Assembly (NCBI RefSeq): GCF_005116575.1
Contig: NZ_SWCN01000031.1
Coordinates: 1 to 44,374 of the forward strand
DNA: 44,374 nucleotides
Origin: Desulforhopalus sp. IMCC35007
GTDB taxonomy: Bacteria > Desulfobacterota > Desulfobulbia > Desulfobulbales > Desulfocapsaceae
Direction: 5' to 3'
Position numbers and translations under genes: made by a program. The notes below the pieces were generated by a model. That model did not search any database, was not told the origin of the DNA, and saw nothing but the letters and a program-made list of their open reading frames with translations. Positions 1 through 8,956 of this stretch are shown here, piece after piece (position 1 is the first letter of the stretch; the number at the start of each line of letters is the position of its first letter).

Positions 1-21
1 TGTTGATTGGGGATTTTTTTT
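1..21 (+). terminator. 3' half of an upstream rRNA-type terminator (partial)
   Basis: The first bases (tgttgattggggattttt) are identical to 312-329, which form the downstream arm and U-tract of the terminator behind the 5S gene. Here the tract is eight T. The upstream arm lies outside the window, so this is probably the end of a preceding terminated transcript, possibly another 5S/rRNA copy. Confidence 0.6.
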
Positions 22-107
22 ATTCTATTATCGACTGGGATTACACGTAAAACAGTGCAAGGCAGGATGGGTACATATCCCCTTCTCCACCTCAGGCACA
101 ACAAGTT

Positions 108-283
108 TTACGGCGGTCACAGCAAAGGGGATCCAGCCGTTCCCATTCCGAACATGGAAATTAACTCTCTCGGAGTCTCGCCCCGCCCCCTTACCTACCT
201 CTCTCGGAGTCTCACTTCGCTTACTTACCTGGCGCCGATGGTAGTGCACGGGCGCTGCGCTCAAGAGTAGGTCATTGCCGTAG
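108..283 (+). rRNA. rrf: 5S rRNA gene carrying a ~64-nt insertion (or diverged 5S copy)
   Basis: Core 5S signatures are present in order: cggcggtcacagc, ggggatcc, cccgttcccattccgaaca (here with an a for the first c), gcgccgatggta and gagtaggtc. The ends pair as helix I: acggcgg at 110-116 with ttgccgt at 275-281. A normal bacterial 5S is about 115-120 nt; this one spans about 175 because extra sequence at 165-228 separates the ggaaattaa segment from gcgccgatgg, that is, inside the helix III loop arm. Several usually conserved positions also differ (agcaaagggg, gaaattaa, and the helix IV region 245-262, which pairs poorly by eye). It could be an expanded but functional 5S, one whose insert is excised, or a decaying extra copy. 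A terminator follows directly. Confidence 0.75.
165..228 (+). repeat. Two imperfect tandem repeats forming the 5S insertion
   Basis: Unit 1 (165-198, 34 nt) and unit 2 (199-228, 30 nt) both begin ctctctcggagtctc and end ttac(c/t)tac, with a variable middle (gccccgccccc versus acttcgc). Together they account for essentially all of the excess length of the 5S gene. Confidence 0.85.
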
Positions 284-292
284 CCTTACACC

Positions 293-329
293 AATTCCCA
301 TTCAACTAAACTGTTGATTGGGGATTTTT
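293..329 (+). terminator. Rho-independent terminator after the 5S gene
   Basis: Arms aattcccattcaac (293-306) and gttgattggggatt (313-326) pair over 14 positions with one mismatch and one G-U, around a 6-nt loop, followed by a T run to 329. Its right arm is the same sequence as at 2-15. Confidence 0.85.
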
Positions 330-545
330 GTTTGTACATGCTCACTTCATTGCATACCTTTTTGTCAGGTGATATCAAAATGCCACCTGCGCCAAACTCT
401 ATTCGCCGTCAAACTCCAATGGCATTATTTAAAACCGGAACAGGCAATCACAAAATAATTTGTGGAAACACCACGCATAAGATAAGTATTGTTAGATCTA
501 TCATATTCAATCAGCATACCAGGAATGAAGACTATTGGAGAAACC

Positions 546-1970
546 ATGAAAAAAGATTTATGGATAAATGGCCGGTGGGTACCAACAGAACAAACCCTCA
601 CCATACATAGCCCCTTTGATGGACATCTGGTCGGAGAAGTCAGTGTTGCGACTTCTTCTCAGGTCTCACTTGCAATAGATGCCGCTGAAAGAACTAGACC
701 TGCTATGCGGGCCTTATCAGCATATGAACGGGGCGAAATCCTTGACAGGGTTGCAGAGCTCTTTGATAAGCGCCGGCATGAAGCTGCCGCTATTCTCTGT
801 GCTGAGGCGGCCAAGCCCTTAAATGCGGCTCTCGCGGAGATAGACAGAACCGTACAGACCTATCACTTTGCAGCGGACGAAGCCCGTCGCTTAAGTGGAG
901 AGATGATCCCTATTGACGCAGCTCCAGGCGGCAAAGGCCGATTTGGCTTTACCATCCAGGAACCACTTGGGATTATTGCTGCAATCACCCCATTCAATTT
1001 CCCATTTAACCTGGTGGCTCATAAGATAGGTCCCGCCTTTGCTGGTGGCAACACGGTAGTCCTCAAACCCGCCAGCCAGACGCCTTTTTCAGCCTTCTTT
1101 ACCGCCGAATTATTTCACGATGCCGGCCTGCCTGCAGGAGCTCTCAACGTCGTCACAGGAAGTGGCGCTGTCGTTGGAGATGTCCTTGTAGAGGACGAAA
1201 GAATCGCCATGGTCACGTTTACCGGCAGTCCTCCCGTTGGAAAAGCCATTAAGGCAAAGGCTGGACTTAAAAAAGTGACCCTCGAGTTGGGTTCCAATTC
1301 AGCGGTCATCATTGATCAGGGCGTCGATATTGATACCCTGATCGATCGTTGCGTTGTCGGGGCCTTTTCCTTTCAGGGACAGGTCTGCATTTCTCTACAA
1401 CGCATCTTTGTCCACAGCAGTCTCTATGCGGATCTCTGCCAGAAAATGGTGATCGCGACAAAAAAACTTAACGGCGGTCAGCCTGACAAGGCCACAACGG
1501 ATTACTCTGCTCTCATCAGTGAAAAGGATGCAGACAGAGTTCAACAGTGGATCAAAACTGCCGAGGATGACGGCGCCACAGTTCTCTGTGGAGGTGAGCG
1601 AACCGGGAACATGGTCTCCCCTGCTATCCTCACCAACGTTGCCAAGGGACTAAAAGTGTCCTGCCAGGAAGTCTTTGGACCAGTTGTGGTTATCTGGCCC
1701 TTTGATGAACTCGGCGATGCCATAGACCAAGTCAACGACAGCGTTTATGGTCTACAGGCTGGAATCTATACCCCTCTTCTTGACAATGCACTGCACGCCG
1801 CAAAAAAACTGGAAGTTGGCGGGGTCATGATAAACGACATACCGACATTTAGAGTCGACCAGATGCCCTATGGCGGAGTTAAGGAGAGCGGAACCGGCCG
1901 TGAAGGACTTCATTATGCTGTCACTGAAATGACGGAAATGAAGTTAGTCGTTGTAAAGCCCAGCACATAA
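546..1970 (+). CDS. Aldehyde dehydrogenase family protein (NAD(P)-dependent)
   Basis: This is a 474-aa ALDH-superfamily enzyme that oxidises an aldehyde to a carboxylate with NAD(P)+; it is probably cytosolic. Visible motifs are TPFNFPFNLVAHK and LKPASQTP in the cofactor domain, the ELGSNSA segment with the general-base Glu, GQVCISLQR with the nucleophilic Cys, and EVFGPVV near the C-terminus. The ELGSNSA/GQVC pattern and length fit the lactaldehyde-dehydrogenase-like (family 21) branch better than betaine- or succinate-semialdehyde dehydrogenases, but the substrate cannot be read from sequence. I chose ATG 546 because GGAG at 537-540 precedes it by 5 nt; an upstream TTG at 489 would add 19 poorly conserved-looking residues. 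It stands alone downstream of the rRNA terminator. Confidence 0.9.
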   Translation: MKKDLWINGRWVPTEQTLTIHSPFDGHLVGEVSVATSSQVSLAIDAAERTRPAMRALSAYERGEILDRVAELFDKRRHEAAAILCAEAAKPLNAALAEIDRTVQTYHFAADEARRLSGEMIPIDAAPGGKGRFGFTIQEPLGIIAAITPFNFPFNLVAHKIGPAFAGGNTVVLKPASQTPFSAFFTAELFHDAGLPAGALNVVTGSGAVVGDVLVEDERIAMVTFTGSPPVGKAIKAKAGLKKVTLELGSNSAVIIDQGVDIDTLIDRCVVGAFSFQGQVCISLQRIFVHSSLYADLCQKMVIATKKLNGGQPDKATTDYSALISEKDADRVQQWIKTAEDDGATVLCGGERTGNMVSPAILTNVAKGLKVSCQEVFGPVVVIWPFDELGDAIDQVNDSVYGLQAGIYTPLLDNALHAAKKLEVGGVMINDIPTFRVDQMPYGGVKESGTGREGLHYAVTEMTEMKLVVVKPST

Positions 1971-2098
1971 GGTTTATCATAATCCTTCTTTTGTTAAACA
2001 CAGGCTTTTCAAGGTCAGGAGAACCATAAATATTCGTTTAACACGGGTTCAAAGGTCCTCCAACTTTACCAGATACACTCCTTTTACGGTAAACATAG

Positions 2099-3043
2099 AT
2101 GAACCCTATCCAGGATATTTTAGATACCTACCCACTGATGATTCTTGATGGCGGGTTTTCCAGTGAGCTGGAACGCCGAGGCTACGACCTGAATGATCCC
2201 TTATGGTCGGCCAAGGTCCTTATAGAAAATCCTAAAGTCATCGGCGAGGTTCATGCCGATTATTTAAAAGCGGGAGCCGATTGTGTCATAACCGCCAGTT
2301 ACCAGGCCAGCTACGAAGGCTTTATGAAACGTGGGCTCAATCAACAGCAGGCCCATGATCTCATTCAACTTTCCATTACCATTGCAACCACGGCAAGAGA
2401 TGCCTTCTGGGCAAATTCTGCCAATCATGACAATCGACCAAAACCCCTGATAGCAGCATCAGTTGGGCCTTACGGCGCCTACCTGGCTGATGGCTCGGAG
2501 TATCGGGGCGATTACAACCTCTCAGAGTCAGAACTCAGCGCTTTTCACAAAAAAAGGTTGCAGACACTCATTGATGCAAGACCTGATATTCTGGCCTGCG
2601 AGACGATCCCCTGTCTGATGGAGGCAAAGGTTTTAGTTGAACTCCTCAAGGAAAACCCCAGCAGTTATTGCTGGCTCAGTTTCAGTGCCAAAGACGGTCT
2701 ACACATCAGTAATGGTGAAAAAATGACAGATTGTGCCAAATGGCTCAATACCCAGGAGCAGGTGGCAGCAATTGGCATAAACTGCACGGCTCCAAAGCAT
2801 ATTGCATCCCTGATTACCGAAATCCGAAAAAACACGGACAAACCAATCATCATCTATCCGAATTCAGGTGAATGTTATAATCCTGAGGAAAAAACCTGGG
2901 ACGGCAATGTTGCCCCTCTATCTTATGGAGAACGGGCACACAGCTGGTACAAGCAGGGGGCGCGAATCATTGGAGGCTGCTGCCGTACAACACCAGAGGA
3001 TATCAGAGAAATATCTGCCTGGGCACGCAACCTACAACCGTGA
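2099..3043 (+). CDS. mmuM: Homocysteine S-methyltransferase (MmuM-like)
   Basis: The 314-aa protein has the Pfam S-methyl_trans barrel: N-terminal LDGGFSSELERRG, central Cys in GINCTAP and the C-terminal GGCCRTTPEDI. The Cys of GINC and the CC pair are the three zinc ligands that activate homocysteine. It lacks the cobalamin and folate domains of MetH, so S-methylmethionine or S-adenosylmethionine is the likely methyl donor, yielding methionine. It shares a metabolic theme with mtnN-luxS at 36.8-38 kb (the activated-methyl cycle), though not an operon. The ATG at 2099 has no strong Shine-Dalgarno sequence. Its 3' end converges on the ABC importer operon with about 54 bp between stops. Confidence 0.88.
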   Translation: MNPIQDILDTYPLMILDGGFSSELERRGYDLNDPLWSAKVLIENPKVIGEVHADYLKAGADCVITASYQASYEGFMKRGLNQQQAHDLIQLSITIATTARDAFWANSANHDNRPKPLIAASVGPYGAYLADGSEYRGDYNLSESELSAFHKKRLQTLIDARPDILACETIPCLMEAKVLVELLKENPSSYCWLSFSAKDGLHISNGEKMTDCAKWLNTQEQVAAIGINCTAPKHIASLITEIRKNTDKPIIIYPNSGECYNPEEKTWDGNVAPLSYGERAHSWYKQGARIIGGCCRTTPEDIREISAWARNLQP

Positions 3044-3097
3044 AACATTCTTTGTTGTGGTGCCTGCGGCTGAAACGAACAGCCACCTCCCCGCCCG

Positions 3098-3859
3098 CTA
3101 TAATGGCTGCTGGGGAATTATCACAGGACAGTTATCAATATTGTGGACTGAGACGGGCAGACCATAGACGTCTTCTATAATGTCAGAGGATATTGTATTG
3201 CGGTCACACTCTGCATAAATAGAGCCGTTACGCAGAAAACAGTAACGATCGGCATAACGCAGGGCGCTGTTCAGATCGTGCATGGTCATCACAGCTCCGA
3301 TCTGCCTGGTGTCCACAATTTCTCTTACAATAGATAAGATACTGATCTGATTTCTTAAATCCAAAGCGCTGGTGGGCTCATCCAGAAGCAGCAGCCGTGG
3401 CTCCTGAACAAGCGCCCGGGCAATGGCGACTTTTTGTAGCTCTCCGCCGCTGAGCTCGTCTAAATAGCGCAGAGATAGTTTCGAAAGATCAAGCTGCATC
3501 AGAACCTCCTCCACAACTTGCAGATCATGGCTTGCAACATGCCATTTGATATACGGTTTTCGTCCCATCAGCACAGCATCAAAAACGGTCAGCCGGGTGG
3601 TTTCACTGTGCTGAGCGACATAGCCAATACTTAAGGCAACCTTATCCGGCGACATCTTCAGGATATTACGATCCTCAACCTGGATAGTTCCTGCAGCAGG
3701 GCAATGTATGTTGCCAATACATTTTAAAAGCGTTGTTTTCCCGGCACCATTGGGACCAAGAATGGCCAGCAGCTGACCTGGCTCCACAGCAAGATCTATT
3801 TTTTTAAGAATATCGGTGCCGTTATACGCAAAAACGAGGTCTTTTACAGATAAAATCAT
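3098..3859 (-). CDS. ABC transporter ATPase, FecE/BtuD-type metal-chelate importer
   Basis: This 253-aa cytoplasmic ATPase energises the importer encoded with the two genes upstream. Walker A is GPNGAGKTT, the signature LSGGELQKVAIARA, Walker B LLLLDEPTSALD, and the H-loop lies in MTMHDLN. These place it in the FecE/BtuD/FhuC group. Its start codon overlaps the permease stop by 4 nt (ATGA), the classical arrangement of a translationally coupled operon. The substrate could be a siderophore, heme, cobalamin or another metal chelate; nothing in the sequence separates these. Confidence 0.93.
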   Translation of the reverse strand: MILSVKDLVFAYNGTDILKKIDLAVEPGQLLAILGPNGAGKTTLLKCIGNIHCPAAGTIQVEDRNILKMSPDKVALSIGYVAQHSETTRLTVFDAVLMGRKPYIKWHVASHDLQVVEEVLMQLDLSKLSLRYLDELSGGELQKVAIARALVQEPRLLLLDEPTSALDLRNQISILSIVREIVDTRQIGAVMTMHDLNSALRYADRYCFLRNGSIYAECDRNTISSDIIEDVYGLPVSVHNIDNCPVIIPQQPL

Positions 3860-4926
3860 CGTGATCCTCTTCTTAAAATTATCCAGAAAAAAGCAGGCGC
3901 ACCTATAAAGGCGGTTAACACAGAAACGGGCAACACATGGGGGGCAAGGAGCAATCGAGCAACGACATCAGAAACAAGGAGAAGGAAAGCTCCGACCAAA
4001 ATACAAGCCGGCAGCAGAAATCTGTGATCCGATCCAATGATCTTACGAACCATGTGGGGCACGACCAGGCCGACAAAACCAATGATTCCAAGAAATGAAA
4101 TAATTACTGCGGTAAGAATTGATGAAAGAAACATCCCTGTCAAACGTACTCGTTCAACCCTGACCCCAAGGCCTTTTGCGGTTTCATCTCCGACACTTAT
4201 GGCATTATAATTCCAACTGTCAGCAAAAAAACAAATTAAACAAAACAGTGTCACAACGAAGATAAACATCAACTCCTGCGAACTTGCTCTGCCCGTGTCC
4301 CCAAAGGTCCAGAACACCATTGCCGCCAGTTGGGTGTCATCGGCAAAAAATTGTAAAAACATCGTTCCCGCAGTACAGAAGGCTCCAAGTGCTACTCCGG
4401 TAAGTATCATCACCTCCGCATTGGCTCCGCGTATTTTTGTTACACCAACGATGAGGGCAGAAGCAGCGATACTGCAGATAAACGCCGCAGCAGTGGTCAT
4501 ATAGAGATGAGTGATTGATACGTTTCCCGCACTGCTTGCGACAAGACCATCATTTCCCAGCAACATCACCGATAACGAAGCACCAAAGGCTGCAGCATGG
4601 GAGATGCCAAGGGTAAATGGTGATCCCAAAGGGTTCCTCAAAATGCATTGCATCACGGCTCCTGCAACAGCCAGCCCAGCTCCTGCAATGATGGCTGCCA
4701 ACACCTGAGGCAAACGAATATTCCAGACAATCATCTCAACTTGCCTGCTGGTGTTGAAGCCAAGCAGACTTTTGGCAACAGCAAAAAAGGATATATCGGC
4801 GGTCCCAAGAGATATCGCGGCTATCGACGCAAGCACTAGACTTACCATCATGCAACATAAAAACAATATTTTACGGCTGATATACTGTCGATATTTAGCT
4901 GGTACATCAGCCGGATTAAGATTCAT
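3856..4926 (-). CDS. ABC transporter permease, FecCD/BtuC family
   Basis: The 356-aa polytopic inner-membrane protein shows roughly nine to ten hydrophobic segments. Family motifs are visible: NIRLPQVLAAIIAGAGLAVAG, QCILRNPLGSPFTLGIS (the P-L-G-S-P-F-T-L-G-I-S motif of FecCD/BtuC proteins), and GFVGLVVPHMVRKIIGSDHR near the C-terminus that contacts the ATPase. A single gene suggests a homodimeric channel as in BtuC. It overlaps the binding-protein gene by one base and the ATPase gene by four, so all three are one transcript. Confidence 0.93.
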   Translation of the reverse strand: MNLNPADVPAKYRQYISRKILFLCCMMVSLVLASIAAISLGTADISFFAVAKSLLGFNTSRQVEMIVWNIRLPQVLAAIIAGAGLAVAGAVMQCILRNPLGSPFTLGISHAAAFGASLSVMLLGNDGLVASSAGNVSITHLYMTTAAAFICSIAASALIVGVTKIRGANAEVMILTGVALGAFCTAGTMFLQFFADDTQLAAMVFWTFGDTGRASSQELMFIFVVTLFCLICFFADSWNYNAISVGDETAKGLGVRVERVRLTGMFLSSILTAVIISFLGIIGFVGLVVPHMVRKIIGSDHRFLLPACILVGAFLLLVSDVVARLLLAPHVLPVSVLTAFIGAPAFFWIILRRGSR

Positions 4927-6026
4927 TATTCTGTCAGTTGTATCGGTTGGAAAACAAGATTCATAAACAGGCTGCTCATCTCTGCAAATACCGGTTTGCC
5001 TACAAGAAAACTGTAGATCTCATCTGCTTTTTCTGTTGGTTCGATATCTTCGAATCGATCCGGATAAATTAATTTTCCCAGAAAATAGGCGTTAGCCAGA
5101 ATCGAACCATAGTTTGCGGCATACAAATTGTAGGGGAGCAACCCATATACCCGCTTCTTTTTAACTGCGGTCAACAGTTGATAGGCCGGATCAGTTTTTA
5201 ATTCATGCAGGCCACCTCCCGCACCTTCAAGCTGTAATGTGGCAAGGTCAAGAAAAAGGTAGTCAGGATCCCAGACGATAATTTTTTCTTTGGAAATATT
5301 GGACCCACTCAACCCCCTTTTCACCGCAAACTCATCGAAGGCCAGGTTACGTGCATTTATAAAGGTAAAAGGTGGATATTGAGGCTCAGTAGACTGAAAG
5401 CCGTGAGGCCCCCTGGCTGCGACACCCCCGATATATGCAGAAGGCCTGTGGTCTGCATCAATTGATGCAGTGCGCTGCCTGAGATCGGCGATGGTCTCCT
5501 CAAAAAAGGTGATAACCTCTTGAGCACGTCTGTCTTTGCCTAAAAGGCTTCCCATCTGTCGAAGTGTCTCATACAACTGCGAGCAATTCTTTCCAAGATC
5601 GCCATAATCAAGAGCAACAACTGGAATGCCCGTTTTCTCCTGCAGTTCAACTGGATTATGCCCCATTAAGGGAAAGGTTTTAAAAATGAGATCCGGTTGC
5701 GGCACAAGATTGAGAATTTGCTCCGGATTGTCTTTCCCGCGAAATTCCCCAAAAACAGGCAGTTGTTTAAACTGTGGATTGGCCAGAGCGTACGGCCTGG
5801 CATCAAGTATCTTATGCCTTGTTTCAATATCGTCTACTCCAGCAATCCGGTCCTGGGCCTGCAGATAAGTAAGCAGTCTGAGACAACCCGGTCCGGAACA
5901 TATGACATGGCCAACAGGTGCTCCGGGTTGGAGCAGCTCTCCATGGACGTCTGTAATCGACTGGGCAACTATTTCGCCGCAAAAGATTACAGGCAGACAG
6001 GCAAGAATGAAGACCTTTAAAAACAT
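4926..6026 (-). CDS. Periplasmic metal-chelate-binding protein of the ABC importer
   Basis: The 366-aa class III (TroA/BtuF-like) binding protein has an N-terminal signal peptide (about 22 residues, ending near GEIVAQS). The mature part has the two lobes expected: VGHVICSGPGCLRLLTYLQA followed by RIAGVDD, and a C-terminal lobe with WDPDYLFLDLATLQ and the inter-lobe region VKKKRVYGLLPYNLYAANYGS. The last motif recalls iron-complex binding proteins of methanogens and sulfate reducers. An AAGGAG Shine-Dalgarno sequence sits just ahead of ATG 6026. First gene of the minus-strand importer operon; a promoter is visible upstream. Confidence 0.88.
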   Translation of the reverse strand: MFLKVFILACLPVIFCGEIVAQSITDVHGELLQPGAPVGHVICSGPGCLRLLTYLQAQDRIAGVDDIETRHKILDARPYALANPQFKQLPVFGEFRGKDNPEQILNLVPQPDLIFKTFPLMGHNPVELQEKTGIPVVALDYGDLGKNCSQLYETLRQMGSLLGKDRRAQEVITFFEETIADLRQRTASIDADHRPSAYIGGVAARGPHGFQSTEPQYPPFTFINARNLAFDEFAVKRGLSGSNISKEKIIVWDPDYLFLDLATLQLEGAGGGLHELKTDPAYQLLTAVKKKRVYGLLPYNLYAANYGSILANAYFLGKLIYPDRFEDIEPTEKADEIYSFLVGKPVFAEMSSLFMNLVFQPIQLTE

Positions 6027-6065
6027 AGATACTCCTTTTTAAAGAAGGTAGTATGACGATATTTT

Positions 6066-6142
6066 ATTTCGTGTTACTAGTAGTTAACATTTACACACAA
6101 CGCGGTCAAGAAGTAATGTTACGTAATTTCATTTCGTGTTAC
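6066..6142. repeat. Direct repeat flanking the importer promoter (candidate operator)
   Basis: The 12-mer atttcgtgttac occurs at 6066-6077 and again at 6131-6142, one copy on each side of the -35/-10 pair. A related inverted octamer gtaacacg occurs at 6376-6383, just beyond the kinase stop codon. Placement suggests repressor binding; no known Fur box is visible. Confidence 0.5.
6081..6109 (-). promoter_or_regulatory. Promoter of the ABC importer operon
   Basis: Reading the minus strand, TTGACC (6109-6104) is followed after 17 nt by TAACTA (6086-6081), good matches to sigma-70 -35 and -10 boxes, about 55 nt before the start codon. Confidence 0.55.
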
Positions 6143-6385
6143 CAAAGGTCCTCCGTGTCGTGCAGGACTGTTATGAAAATACGATAATTTTCTTACAGAT
6201 AAGGTGATCGGCAACTTTACCGAGAGCGTTGCGACCAAGATATGGAAACATCAGGATATGCACATGGAGATTGGCGTTACGCCAATAATTTTATTGATAA
6301 AACTGTGAAGAAAAAAGCAACGGCTGCATGAACAAAACGCAAAAAACAGACACAATTTAACTTTCTAGTAAGATGGTAACACGGC

Positions 6386-8956
6386 TTAGCAGTCCTTTTT
6401 TTCTTCATTCAGTACTTTTCGAACAAGATCTGTTAGCACTTCTCTTTCAATAGGTTTCATGGCAAAGGCGTTAATTCCACAGACCTTTGCCTCCTCTTCT
6501 TCAAGTTGGCTGATAAATCCAGAACAAAGCACAATCGGTATATCTGATCGAATTTTTCGAATCCGCCGTGATAGTTCAAGTCCTGTTAACCCCGGCATTG
6601 TCTGATCGGTAATAACAAGATCAAAGCGGTACGGATCAGTCTGAAAAGCGTCAAGAGCGTCAAGACTGCTCGTTTTGCAAAACAGCTCATAACCCGACTG
6701 TTCAAGAATGATTTTGCCTATTTCTACAAGTAATTCTTCATCATCCACAAAAAGAATGCGCTCGTTGCCGCCCTGACGATCTGGCTCCCCTGCAGGTTGG
6801 GATTCATGGGACCTCGCTTCAGCATCCACGGGGATGAGGACCCTGAACACAGAACCTTCACCCTCTTTGCTCTCACAGCTGACAAAACCCCTGTATTTCT
6901 TGACAATACCGTGGATGATGGACAGTCCCATTCCACAACCACGGCCCATCTCTTTGGTGGTAAAATACGGGTCAAATATTTTGTTCTGGATCTCTGGTGC
7001 TATCCCTGAACCATTATCCGCCACAGCGAGCTCTATGAAGTCGCCGGACTTAACATCAGGCTGAGCAGTGAGGTCTTCGGCTGAAAAAACGACATTCTTC
7101 AATGATACGGTAAGAATACCACCGCTGTCTCCCATTGCATGATAGGCGTTGGTGGCAAGATTCATCAAAATCTGGTGGATCTGAGTCGGATCCGCCAGTA
7201 TCATACCAGTTTGGGAATCTATATCCTGACGGATTTCAATTGTGGCCGGCAATGAGGAGCGGATCATTTTCAGGGTTTCTTTTACAACCTGAACAGGTTG
7301 GAAGCAAATACATTCCGGCACACTCTGGCGGCTAAAATCGAGAATCTGTTTAATAAGTTCTTTAGCCCTGCGACTTGCATTGATAACCTCGTCAATATCC
7401 GCTCTAACAGTGGATCCTGTGCGGCTATCTGCCTGAATCATTTCAGCATAACCAATAATAACACCCAGAATATTATTGAAGTCATGGGCAATCCCACCGG
7501 CAAGCTGTCCGATTGCCTCTATTTTGTGGAACTGGTTCATCTTTGCGTCAAGGGCGATCTTCTTTTCTTCTGCCTCTTTTATCTCAGTCAGATCAAGGCC
7601 AAAAGCCCAGTGTTGCTCTCCTGTTGCAATAAATCCCCAGGAAATATTTTTTCTGGACCCATCCTTACAAATAACGACGGTCTCCATCGGTTCAATTGCT
7701 GTCTTCGTATGAATGGCATGTATTACCTTTTTTTGCCACTCTTCCATCACCTCAGTACGGTATTTTTCGTCAGGATAAGCAAGTGGCCACAATTGGTTGA
7801 CATCTAGAACATCAGCCATCGTATAACCGAACAATTTGGTAAACGTGGAGTTGATATATACAGCTTTCTGCTCGATTCCCTCAAACATATAAATGGCAAG
7901 AGGTGAGATTTCGACCATAACACGAAATTTTTTCTCACTCTCTTTCAACGCCTGTTCAGCACGTTTACGCTCTTCAATTTCCTGAAAAAGAGCATTCGTG
8001 CGAGTACGGACCACCCTGTTCAGCATACGAGTCCACAGCAGAAAAGAACAAACGATAACTAAAACAACAGCGGAAACAATGGCTATCAGGTTACGCAATT
8101 TTTCCTTGGAAATCCCAGGGGCTAACTGAAGGTGTATCCATTTATTACGAATAGTATTCCGTTCATCCTCCGTCAATAACGCCTGAGCCTTTTGCAAGAT
8201 CCCACTTAATTCCGGCCAATCAGAGCGCACGGCAAATCCAGAAACATTAGGCGGATGCGTCTCCCCTGCCAGTTTTAAATTCGTAATACCCTCAGCCTCT
8301 AGAGTATGACTTGCTGTTGCCAGATCCCCCACGAAGGCATCAGCCATACCAAATGACACTTTTCGTAAAGCTGTTTTAAGGTTAGAGACCAAGTCAATTT
8401 CCAGATCCGGGTAATTCTGGCGAACCAGATCTACATAGCCATAGCCTCTAACCATGGCAACACGCATACCTTTGAGGCTATCGAGTGTCAACTCGTCAGA
8501 GACACTATTTCTGACAATAATGACTGAAGGAATAGTGAGATAGGGTGGTGGAAAATCAAGATAGGTTTCTCGTTCTGGAGTTCTAACAACAGCATTTAAA
8601 ACGTCGACATCATGGTTTTTTATTCGCTTGACAACATCATCCCAACTGTTGCATTTAACAACTTCAAAGCTGATCCCCAGTTTTTGAGTGATAAGCTGTG
8701 TATAGTCCGCACCAATACCTGCGTATAGACCATTGCTGTCAAAAAATTCTATGGGCTGAAAATGAGGGTCGGGTGCCAGACGAATCACCGGATGTGCTTT
8801 AAGCCAGGATATTTCCTCTGGCGAGAGCGCTACACCATTTTTCTCTTCCTGTCCTAAAGCCTCGGTAACATCAATAGCTGTAGATTGAAAAAGTAGAGCG
8901 CAGATGATGATTTGTAGCAGGAGTCCTACATCAAAGAAAGAATTAATCTTTTTCAC
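6386..8956 (-). CDS. Hybrid sensor histidine kinase with periplasmic SBP_bac_3 sensor, PAS and receiver
   Basis: The 856-aa protein has, in order: an N-terminal hydrophobic signal/anchor; a periplasmic SBP_bac_3 (amino-acid-binding-protein-like) domain at about residues 55-275; a transmembrane helix near 286-310; a PAS domain from about 343; a HisKA region with the phospho-acceptor His in GGIAHDFNNILG; HATPase_c with MNLATNAYHAM, DNGSGIAPE and GCGMGLSI; and a C-terminal receiver with the acidic pair in FVDDEEL, phospho-acceptor Asp in VITDQTMPG and Lys in AMKPIE. It resembles EvgS/BvgS-like kinases in sensor type but ends at its receiver, with no Hpt. The start is GTG at 8956 without a strong Shine-Dalgarno sequence. 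No response regulator with an output domain is adjacent, so its target is unknown. Confidence 0.9.
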   Translation of the reverse strand: MKKINSFFDVGLLLQIIICALLFQSTAIDVTEALGQEEKNGVALSPEEISWLKAHPVIRLAPDPHFQPIEFFDSNGLYAGIGADYTQLITQKLGISFEVVKCNSWDDVVKRIKNHDVDVLNAVVRTPERETYLDFPPPYLTIPSVIIVRNSVSDELTLDSLKGMRVAMVRGYGYVDLVRQNYPDLEIDLVSNLKTALRKVSFGMADAFVGDLATASHTLEAEGITNLKLAGETHPPNVSGFAVRSDWPELSGILQKAQALLTEDERNTIRNKWIHLQLAPGISKEKLRNLIAIVSAVVLVIVCSFLLWTRMLNRVVRTRTNALFQEIEERKRAEQALKESEKKFRVMVEISPLAIYMFEGIEQKAVYINSTFTKLFGYTMADVLDVNQLWPLAYPDEKYRTEVMEEWQKKVIHAIHTKTAIEPMETVVICKDGSRKNISWGFIATGEQHWAFGLDLTEIKEAEEKKIALDAKMNQFHKIEAIGQLAGGIAHDFNNILGVIIGYAEMIQADSRTGSTVRADIDEVINASRRAKELIKQILDFSRQSVPECICFQPVQVVKETLKMIRSSLPATIEIRQDIDSQTGMILADPTQIHQILMNLATNAYHAMGDSGGILTVSLKNVVFSAEDLTAQPDVKSGDFIELAVADNGSGIAPEIQNKIFDPYFTTKEMGRGCGMGLSIIHGIVKKYRGFVSCESKEGEGSVFRVLIPVDAEARSHESQPAGEPDRQGGNERILFVDDEELLVEIGKIILEQSGYELFCKTSSLDALDAFQTDPYRFDLVITDQTMPGLTGLELSRRIRKIRSDIPIVLCSGFISQLEEEEAKVCGINAFAMKPIEREVLTDLVRKVLNEEKKDC

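Noticed and set aside
6242-6331. Short plus-strand frame of 29 residues with an internal attggcg/cgccaat hairpin
   Set aside because: No ribosome-binding site and no partner frame. The hairpin is followed by only a weak T-rich stretch (aatttta), so neither a gene nor a terminator is supported well.
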